Positions 6,768-11,244 of a DNA stretch of 11,244 nt are shown here, in pieces. The notes under the pieces are model-generated. The model saw nothing but the letters and a program-made list of their open reading frames with translations. It ran no database searches and was not told the origin of the DNA. Source of the DNA: Caldora sp. SIO3E6 (GTDB lineage Bacteria; Cyanobacteriota; Cyanobacteriia; Cyanobacteriales; Coleofasciculaceae); contig JAAHHL010000129.1 in assembly GCA_010672185.1 (NCBI GenBank), forward strand, positions 1 through 11,244, written 5' to 3'. Position 1 is the stretch's first letter; each line of letters begins with the position of its first letter. Made by a program: the position numbers and the translations under genes.

Positions 6768-8636
6768 TCATTTTAATCGAGGAGTAATTTGAGTATGTAA
6801 ATCTTTCATCATTTCAATAAATTCATCAATTTTGCCGAGCGATTCGGAATCAGTCACTAATTTTGCCGCTTCCACATGTTGAATATACTCTTGGATGTTC
6901 TTTTCCCAGTCACCTAAAAACTTGTCCACAGTGGCAACATATGCATCATCAAGCCCATGCATAAATTTATTCATAAAGTCGTAAAGATACTCGTTAATTA
7001 ATGAAAGAGCTTCATTTGACAACCTTTCCTTGGTAGCTTTTATTCTCTCAAGTGGCGGTTTCAATCCAATTGGAATCTTAACTTTAAAACTAATTAATCC
7101 AGTCTCAATTGAAAAAGGTAGATTCCAAAATTTAACTTCTCTATTAAGAGAATCTGGAGATATTCTTTCGAGCCAAATACGAAATGATGCTGGCTTAAGT
7201 TTCTCAATTTGAGATGGGTTAAATTGTGGCGCACTAGGAACATTATTGACTTCTGAGTCTGGAATTAGAGAGGAAATACCAAATTTTTTTTCAAACTCAA
7301 TAATTCTAGTTTTTATATTGTGGTTAAATTTTCCTAATTCGGACTCAAATCTGCTATTATATTGTCTGTAGATGTTTGCTTGATATTTTTGAGCATAGTC
7401 ACTTACTTTCTTATTTGATTGACTACTCAAACTTTCAATTAATCGTTCAGCATATTCAAATAAGCCTCTAGTTCCTATGGTATTTGGTAAATTAAATTCT
7501 TTAATTTCTAATGAAGGAAGAGGCTCATCTTCAAGAGTATTATTTTTACTAATATTAGATTTTAAGTCACTTGAATATCTATTAAAATCATAAATAATCA
7601 ATTTGTTCATGTCTTCTGAAAGTTCATCCAAATCAGCATTAGACAAGCTACATAGTTCTCTCAAAGATTCAAAATTTTTAATTAATCTCTTGCTTAAAGA
7701 TTTAACCAATATTTCTATTTTTTGAGAACTTAATAATCCCAAATAGCTGATTAGATCTGTAAATTCATACTCAATTTTTTCACTATTCTCACTGATTCTT
7801 GTCAGAGAATTTTTTGCCGAAATTTTGAAAAAATCGTGTTTACTTCCATGAAGGTATTTACTTAAATATTCCTTGAGATACTCAATGTCAGAATCACTAC
7901 TGTCATCACATTTATTGATAATAAATGCAACTGAATCTAACCTATCTTTAAAGGTTTCTGTTAAGGCTTCTAGTCCTTCTAATGAGTTAATTTCAACACT
8001 TTCAGAGTTGTTAATTAAAACTAGACAAACATCACAATAATACTTTGCATATTTTTCAGCAAATGCTTGATGCAGAAAATTGCCTTTAGTGAATCCAGGA
8101 ACATCAACAATTTCTTTGCTCTCTACATTTATTGAAGGAACTCCAATACTTATATCAGTTATTTCTTTTTCATTATTGCGATTCTCTGATTGTTGACAAA
8201 TAGAATTTAATATTGATCTCATTTCATCAGGAGAGATATTATCTTTATTGATATTCCATGCTTCAAGTTGTGAACTAACCTCTAGTGTATGCTTATCATT
8301 ATATCTGATAGCAGTAGGAATACTTGTACAGAAGACGATCGCAGATTCAGGCAACAAGTTGTTACCCATTAATGCGTTTGCAAGAGTAGATTTTCCACTT
8401 CCACGTCCACCAAGTATACCAATTCTGATAGTTTCTTCCTCTAGTCTTTTTGTTGCATCATTAATGTCATCAAATATTTGTTCAAGTAGGTCTTTAATTG
8501 TTAAGTAACTGGTATTATGTACATTTAAATCATGCAAAAGCTTGTTAAGCTCAGTATTAATATTTTCGAGTATACATAACGCACGCTCTGTTTTTGTTTG
8601 CCGACGTCTATTCAAAAAGTCAGGTAGCTCTACCAT
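6768..8636 (-). CDS. Dynamin-like large GTPase
   Basis: The 622-residue protein carries all five G motifs: G1 GGRGSGKST (76-84), a G2 region of dynamin type LLPESAIVFCTSIP (94-107, with LP, a central Thr and Pro), G3 DVPG (178-181), G4 NKCD (241-244) and G5 SAK (273-275). Residues 1-70 are helical and charged. Residues 300-622 are mostly helical, as expected for a dynamin stalk. No clear transmembrane segment is seen; residues about 506-535 are the most hydrophobic and might touch membrane. Bacterial dynamin-like proteins remodel membranes, and some protect cells from phage. Which applies here cannot be told. The ATG at 8636 has AAAGAG eight bases upstream. The gene lies 43 bp after the ParD-like gene. 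Its base composition is low (28 G+C in the 120 bases 7501-7620) compared with chlH, and it contains no complete HIP1 site, which suggests acquisition from elsewhere. Confidence 0.85.
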   Translation of the reverse strand: MVELPDFLNRRRQTKTERALCILENINTELNKLLHDLNVHNTSYLTIKDLLEQIFDDINDATKRLEEETIRIGILGGRGSGKSTLANALMGNNLLPESAIVFCTSIPTAIRYNDKHTLEVSSQLEAWNINKDNISPDEMRSILNSICQQSENRNNEKEITDISIGVPSINVESKEIVDVPGFTKGNFLHQAFAEKYAKYYCDVCLVLINNSESVEINSLEGLEALTETFKDRLDSVAFIINKCDDSSDSDIEYLKEYLSKYLHGSKHDFFKISAKNSLTRISENSEKIEYEFTDLISYLGLLSSQKIEILVKSLSKRLIKNFESLRELCSLSNADLDELSEDMNKLIIYDFNRYSSDLKSNISKNNTLEDEPLPSLEIKEFNLPNTIGTRGLFEYAERLIESLSSQSNKKVSDYAQKYQANIYRQYNSRFESELGKFNHNIKTRIIEFEKKFGISSLIPDSEVNNVPSAPQFNPSQIEKLKPASFRIWLERISPDSLNREVKFWNLPFSIETGLISFKVKIPIGLKPPLERIKATKERLSNEALSLINEYLYDFMNKFMHGLDDAYVATVDKFLGDWEKNIQEYIQHVEAAKLVTDSESLGKIDEFIEMMKDLHTQITPRLK

Positions 8637-8679
8637 TTCTATATCTCTTTAATATTAGTAAAGTTTTTTATTTGGGAAT

Positions 8680-9009
8680 CTAATTATATATTCCCTCATT
8701 TGTTGATAAGATAGCCTTTCGTGTTTGAGTCTCGCGTGCCTGCTGCAAACGCTCCAAAATATCTGAAATAAAGGTTTCGCCATCAATAGGTGGAGTATGC
8801 TCAGAGACAGCAATAGCAGCGTCTATTTTTCCACGTACAGAACTGAGCCATTCGCTATCAGTTTGTTCGCTCAGCGTAGATTCTGCACAATCGTATTCAT
8901 CCAACAACCGCAAGGCAACTTCAAGCACTTCTTCTGCCGAGCGATATTTTCCGGTTCGCAGCTTGTCTTGGATGAATTGTTCCTGTGTCTTCGTTAGAGT
9001 AATACTCAT
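8680..9009 (-). CDS. ParD-type ribbon-helix-helix antitoxin, without a ParE partner
   Basis: The first ~40 residues, from MSITLTKTQEQFI, form a ParD/CopG ribbon-helix-helix DNA-binding unit: strand SITLT (2-6), then helices spanning about 8-40, with TGKYRSAEEVLEVALRLLDE typical of ParD. The C-terminal part (GKIDAAIA, then GETFISDILERLQQAR) is the usual toxin-binding region of cyanobacterial ParD. About 18 further residues after QAR look like an extension. ParD normally binds ParE toxin and represses its own operon. No ParE-like frame is present before or after it; the next gene, 43 bp downstream, is the dynamin-like GTPase. I prefer the ATG at 9009 over the TTG at 9021 because the family begins at MSITLT; neither has a strong Shine-Dalgarno. 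It may be an orphan regulator, or an antitoxin for a different partner. Confidence 0.8.
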   Translation of the reverse strand: MSITLTKTQEQFIQDKLRTGKYRSAEEVLEVALRLLDEYDCAESTLSEQTDSEWLSSVRGKIDAAIAVSEHTPPIDGETFISDILERLQQARETQTRKAILSTNEGIYN

Positions 9010-9045
9010 TGTACTCAGCAAGCATATTTACACTAATGTTAACAA

Positions 9046-9084
9046 CTAAATTGCCTGCAAAACCTCTGCAGCGGTCAATTCTAG
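9046..9084 (-). pseudogene. Remnant of the 3' end of a Uma2-family gene
   Basis: Read on the minus strand from 9084, the DNA gives LELTAAEVLQAI and then TAG. The intact Uma2 gene at 10373-10951 ends in LELTPAQVLQVS, so 8 of the first 10 positions agree and both have the same distance to the stop. The nucleotides correspond too (GAATTGACC, then TTT-GCAGG against TTTACAGG). An in-frame stop lies directly upstream (9085-9087), followed by a dispersed palindrome, so only the tail of the gene survives. The fragment is short, so the call is moderate. Confidence 0.5.
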
Positions 9085-9089
9085 TTACT

Positions 9090-9113
9090 GTAGTGGAAGC
9101 ATCTTGCTTCCTA
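9090..9113. repeat. Dispersed palindrome, copy A (GTAGTGGAAGCATCTTGCTTCC)
   Basis: GGAAGCA (9095-9101) and TGCTTCC (9105-9111) pair perfectly around TCT, preceded by GTAGT. The same design, with GGGAGCA/TGCTCCC arms, occurs at 10181-10211, and a half copy occurs at 10983-10998. The copies differ by a paired change in the arms, which keeps the stem. It is likely a small non-autonomous cyanobacterial repeat. Confidence 0.65.
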
Positions 9114-9163
9114 TAGCGTCGGTTCAGTAGAAGCAGTTGACAAATGAGACAAAATATAAATTC

Positions 9164-9183
9164 TGTAGGGGCGAAGCATTCGC
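9164..9183. repeat. Dispersed repeat TGTAGGGGCGAAGCATTCGC
   Basis: TGTAGGGG is followed by a small hairpin, GCGAA (9171-9175) pairing with TTCGC (9179-9183). The GTAGGGGCG head also appears, inverted, in 11203-11212 at the right end of the window. Repeats of this form are widespread in cyanobacterial spacers; no function is known to me. Confidence 0.55.
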
Positions 9184-9196
9184 AGAGTAATTTATC

Positions 9197-9241
9197 GCGA
9201 TCGCTTAATCATCTTATTCCTTTGCTAAAGAAAGCGATCGC
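9197..9241. repeat. Two HIP1 palindromes forming an inverted pair after a Uma2 gene
   Basis: GCGATCGCTT (9197-9206) and AAGCGATCGC (9232-9241) each contain a HIP1 octamer and together form 10-bp inverted arms 25 nt apart. They lie 9 bp beyond the stop of the minus-strand Uma2 gene. The transcript could fold into a hairpin, but no T-run follows, so a terminator role is only possible. Confidence 0.45.
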
Positions 9242-9249
9242 ATATAAGA

Positions 9250-10119
9250 CTATTCCAAAAGTTCGGGATCAATTCCTAACTGCTGTAGTTGTTCGGGAGT
9301 GAGGGACTTTAATTTAGCTGCCAACTGTTGCCGTTTTTGCTGTTCCTGTTCCGCTCTTTGCTGTTCTTGCTCAGCCCGTTGCCGTTCCTGGTCGGCTCGT
9401 TGCCGTTCCTGTTCAGTCTGATTCTCTGCAATCAATGCCCGCTCCTTCCCAGTTAAGAGCAGATTACCCTGGAAATCCCACCACCGCAACCAAGCTTGTT
9501 CCGGTTGACCTAGATAAGTCCCTCGCCATACTCCTAGTTCTACATTCATCCGGTTAATCCGATAGTGACCTCGCTCGTTAGCCCTTAAGCGCTCATAAGT
9601 CCCATCTTCCCAATGGTAAACTTCCAACTCTCCCGTATCGATAATAAATATCCCATAGTAAGGAATGCGAACGATTTTTTCATATACCCAGAACTTCCCT
9701 GGTTTTTGAACTGTTCCCTTGACTACTTGCAACGGTGTTTTATCCCTTTCTTCTGCACCAGTACCTGAGGCAAATTCCAGGGCAATTAGCGGTGTAGCAT
9801 ACTCCCGCCAGAGGACATAAGACCGTCGAAATTTACCATAGAGTCGCGGTGGCACTCCCGGCACATAAAACCAATCTGGAGCTTCAGCACCTTTTTCCGG
9901 GGGGTCTGTCTCGCGCCAGTAGATGCCGCAATCTTGACCGATGGCATAATGATTATCCGGGTGAAGTTCTTGCAAGACTGGCTCAATGGAGTCAGTCAAA
10001 ATCACACTTTGGGGATGTTCATGAAAGTTCTTCACAAAAGTTCCATCAGATTCTGGTAGTTGGGTATGGTCCGGGAAAGGACGGAGTTCTTCGTCAATCG
10101 CGATTTTGGACTGAACCAT
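9250..10119 (-). CDS. Uma2-family (DUF820) putative endonuclease with C-terminal coiled coil
   Basis: This 289-residue protein is a second tailed Uma2. The nuclease-like fold covers about residues 12-215: APDWFYVPG (80-88) supplies the first acidic motif and ALEFASG (113-119) the second, with GIFIIDTGELEVY (156-168) as the following strand pair. It is only distantly like the gene at 5254 in this part, yet shares the same architecture. Residues 227-270 are a heptad coiled coil (QRADQERQRAEQEQQ), ending in a short helical cap with LTPEQLQQLGIDPELLE, comparable to LRIDPSDLV in the other protein. The ATG at 10119 has no strong ribosome binding site, but the family homology fits this start. It is transcribed toward the ParD-like gene with a 228-bp repeat-containing spacer between. 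Cellular role unknown; the tail suggests self- or partner-assembly (inference). Confidence 0.88.
   Translation of the reverse strand: MVQSKIAIDEELRPFPDHTQLPESDGTFVKNFHEHPQSVILTDSIEPVLQELHPDNHYAIGQDCGIYWRETDPPEKGAEAPDWFYVPGVPPRLYGKFRRSYVLWREYATPLIALEFASGTGAEERDKTPLQVVKGTVQKPGKFWVYEKIVRIPYYGIFIIDTGELEVYHWEDGTYERLRANERGHYRINRMNVELGVWRGTYLGQPEQAWLRWWDFQGNLLLTGKERALIAENQTEQERQRADQERQRAEQEQQRAEQEQQKRQQLAAKLKSLTPEQLQQLGIDPELLE
9336..9419 (-). repeat. Four 21-bp tandem repeats encoding coiled-coil heptads
   Basis: Units lie at 9336-9356, 9357-9377, 9378-9398 and 9399-9419, each encoding one heptad of the RAEQE/DQERQ type. On the minus strand the unit at 9378-9398 differs from the unit of the plus-strand gene (5971 or 5992, taken in the same phase) at two of 21 bases. 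The two arrays face each other across 3.3 kb. Confidence 0.8.
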
Positions 10120-10180
10120 AGCTTACACTGATGGGGAATTTCGGGGAACCTTTATATCATTGTACAGTGCTTCCTTTGAT

Positions 10181-10211
10181 GTAGTCCAAGGGAGCAAGAT
10201 GCTCCCACTAC
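10181..10211. repeat. Dispersed palindrome, copy B (GGGAGCA-AGA-TGCTCCC)
   Basis: GGGAGCA (10190-10196) and TGCTCCC (10200-10206) form a 7-bp stem. Outer arms GTAGT (10181-10185) and ACTAC (10207-10211) continue it after a 4-nt bulge. It sits in the 253-bp spacer between two Uma2 genes. The rest of that spacer (10120-10372) holds a HIP1 site at 10263-10270 and nothing else I can identify. Confidence 0.65.
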
Positions 10212-10372
10212 CATTGTGTTTGCAGCGCATCGGATGTGATCCCAGTTCTTCAGTTTAGGCTAGCGATCGCACTCATAGATTATCAATGATTATGCTTGCT
10301 ACAAGCCGAGTCAAGAAGATATTGTTTTAGCTTTTTATCATCCTGAAGATAATTGACCGACTTTGCGCTTGC

Positions 10373-10951
10373 TTAACTTACCTGTAAAACTTGTGCAGGG
10401 GTCAATTCCAGTTTAGGAAAAGTCGGAGAAACAATCCGCTGATTACCAGTAAACTTAGTTTCCTGATACTTACCATTTACCAATATCAGTACAGTCACAA
10501 CCTTTGCTTTGGGGTCAATAATCCAATACTCTGGAATACCAAGCTGCTCATACTGTAGTCGCTTGTCAACGTAATCACGTCGGTAATTCTCATCATTTTG
10601 GTTTCTGTAGGGACTGACTACCTCAACCACTAATTGTGGAGGAGCCATGTTAAGGGTAATAGTTAGGCGTTTTTTTGTTTGAAAAAGATGCTCTTCCCGA
10701 AGAACTACCAAATCAGGATAGCGGTTTTGAGGATTGGATGGTACTTGTAGCTCACCTTGATTAGGTCTAACTAAGCGAGGATTAACAAATTGCACGAAGA
10801 CATCTCTTAACCATAGTACAGTCCAGCCATTTTCTTCACTTTTTGGAGCCATTGATCTCAACTCCCCATTGAATAGTTCATAACGGTTATTTGTGCCATC
10901 GTCATATTCAAGATATTGTTCAAAGGTTAGTTTTACAGGTGTTTGGGTCAT
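10373..10951 (-). CDS. Uma2-family (DUF820) putative endonuclease, minimal form
   Basis: The 192-residue protein is a standard stand-alone Uma2 with no tail. It opens with KLTFEQYLEYDDGTNNRYEL, where Glu25 lies in the family's RYEL motif. RYPDLVVL (77-84) gives Asp80, and LVVEVVSP (107-114) gives Glu110, the expected PD-(D/E)XK metal ligands. YVDKRLQYEQLGIPEYWIID (127-146) carries the conserved Lys and the helix-strand hallmark of the family. The C-terminus, LELTPAQVLQ, is the usual end. All key residues are present, so the gene looks intact. The ATG at 10951 has a weak purine-rich site (AGAGAAAG) upstream. Its two ends serve as references for the two Uma2 remnants in the window (444-485 and 9046-9084). 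The biological function of the family is not established; DNA cleavage is inferred from fold. Confidence 0.92.
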   Translation of the reverse strand: MTQTPVKLTFEQYLEYDDGTNNRYELFNGELRSMAPKSEENGWTVLWLRDVFVQFVNPRLVRPNQGELQVPSNPQNRYPDLVVLREEHLFQTKKRLTITLNMAPPQLVVEVVSPYRNQNDENYRRDYVDKRLQYEQLGIPEYWIIDPKAKVVTVLILVNGKYQETKFTGNQRIVSPTFPKLELTPAQVLQVS

Positions 10952-10982
10952 TGACTTTCTCTGCTGTTATTGAGTGTCAAGA

Positions 10983-10998
10983 GTAGTGGGAGCATCTT
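10983..10998. repeat. Half copy of the dispersed palindrome, cut at the edge of the MITE-like element
   Basis: GTAGTGGGAGCATCTT is the left half of the palindrome seen complete at 10181-10211. The match ends exactly where the left terminal repeat of the MITE-like element begins (10999). The missing half, expected as GCTCCCACTAC, is not found after the right end of the element. Confidence 0.5.
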
Positions 10999-11192
10999 CA
11001 TTGGTGTCAACTTAACGTGAAATCCTTGCCCCACCGGTCGTTTAAACGACCGGCTAATAGCTCAAGTCATCTAAAGATGACTCATATCAATCGGCTCAAA
11101 CATCTTCAGTCCACTTAAAGTGGACTTGAGCTATTAGCAAGGAACTTAAGTTCCTTGTGAGGCATGAGTCTTGCGTTAAGTTGACACTAATG
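10999..11192. mobile_element. MITE-like element, 194 bp, with 19-bp terminal inverted repeats and four hairpins
   Basis: CATTGGTGTCAACTTAACG (10999-11017) is repeated inverted at 11174-11192, with 18 of 19 bases matching. Inside are four stem-loops: a perfect 20-bp palindrome at 11034-11053 (centre TTTAAA); 8-bp arms at 11065-11072 and 11075-11082; 8-bp arms at 11108-11115 and 11119-11126; and a perfect 20-bp palindrome at 11138-11157 (centre CTTAAG). There is no open frame of useful length, so it could only move with a transposase supplied elsewhere. No clear target-site duplication is seen. The parent transposon family is not recognised. A structured non-coding RNA is an alternative reading. 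Confidence 0.65.
11053..11138. repeat. Perfect 16-bp inverted repeat nested inside the MITE-like element
   Basis: GCTAATAGCTCAAGTC (11053-11068) is matched inverted by GACTTGAGCTATTAGC (11123-11138). The inner four bases of each arm are also part of the neighbouring hairpins (11065-11082 and 11108-11126). The long-range stem and the local hairpins therefore compete for the same bases at their tips. Confidence 0.75.
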
Positions 11193-11213
11193 CACGTCGG
11201 TGCGCCCCTACGG
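11192..11213. repeat. Partial dispersed repeat GCACGTCGGTGCGCCCCTACGG
   Basis: GCAC (11192-11195) and GTGC (11200-11203) form a small stem, followed by CGCCCCTACG, the inverse of the GTAGGGGCG head seen at 9165-9173. The expected opposite GTAGGGGCG arm is absent because the MITE-like element abuts here. Bases 11214-11244 hold nothing I recognise. Confidence 0.45.
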
Positions 11214-11244
11214 TTTCCAATTATGCCTATTCCTTTGACTTTTG

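Noticed and set aside
8637..9249. A ParE toxin gene next to the ParD-like gene
   Set aside because: No open frame of 80-100 codons exists on either side; only a 43-bp gap and a 228-bp repeat-filled spacer.
9849..10121. 90-codon plus-strand frame
   Set aside because: Antisense to the Uma2 gene at 9250-10119, with low-complexity shadow sequence.
10285..10355. Short plus-strand frame (about 24 codons, ending at the TGA at 10353-10355) in the spacer between two Uma2 genes
   Set aside because: Too short, no start codon with a ribosome site, and no recognisable family.

Overview
The window looks like a piece of a filamentous-type cyanobacterial chromosome. The evidence is a full-length magnesium-chelatase H subunit of chlorophyll synthesis, eight copies of the HIP1 palindrome GCGATCGC (starting at 183, 2687, 4610, 4714, 5328, 9197, 9234 and 10263), several Uma2-family genes of the kind that multiply in cyanobacteria, and small dispersed palindromes between genes. 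I cannot name the genus from the sequence alone.

Layout, left to right. The edge holds the 3' end of a membrane-associated DUF697 protein (+). It ends inside a 7-bp tandem repeat and is followed by two gene remnants: the first codons of a lost Uma2 gene (-, about 444-485) and the C-terminal third of an alpha/beta hydrolase (+, 668-931). A 13-bp inverted repeat separates the hydrolase remnant from chlH (-, 1030-5034), the one clear housekeeping gene. A 219-bp divergent spacer leads to a Uma2 gene with a coiled-coil tail (+, 5254-6120).

Next comes an accessory block read on the minus strand: an orphan ParD-type ribbon-helix-helix protein (8680-9009), a dynamin-like GTPase (6768-8636) and a PD-(D/E)XK-like protein (6123-6716). 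The gaps are 43 and 51 bp, so the three could form one operon. The GTPase gene is visibly AT-rich. The block is bracketed by two tailed Uma2 genes (5254-6120, + and 9250-10119, -). Their related 21-bp heptad-coding repeats form an inverted pair around it.

The right end holds a third, minimal Uma2 gene (-, 10373-10951). It is followed by a 194-bp MITE-like element (10999-11192) with near-perfect 19-bp terminal inverted repeats, four internal hairpins and a nested 16-bp inverted repeat.

Functionally, chlH stands alone: no other chlorophyll gene is visible. The rest is flexible cyanobacterial genome: nuclease-fold genes, decayed paralogues and small palindromic repeats. The best candidate for an undescribed system is the RHH protein / dynamin-like GTPase / PD-(D/E)XK trio. 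A defence or toxin-antitoxin-like role is inference only.
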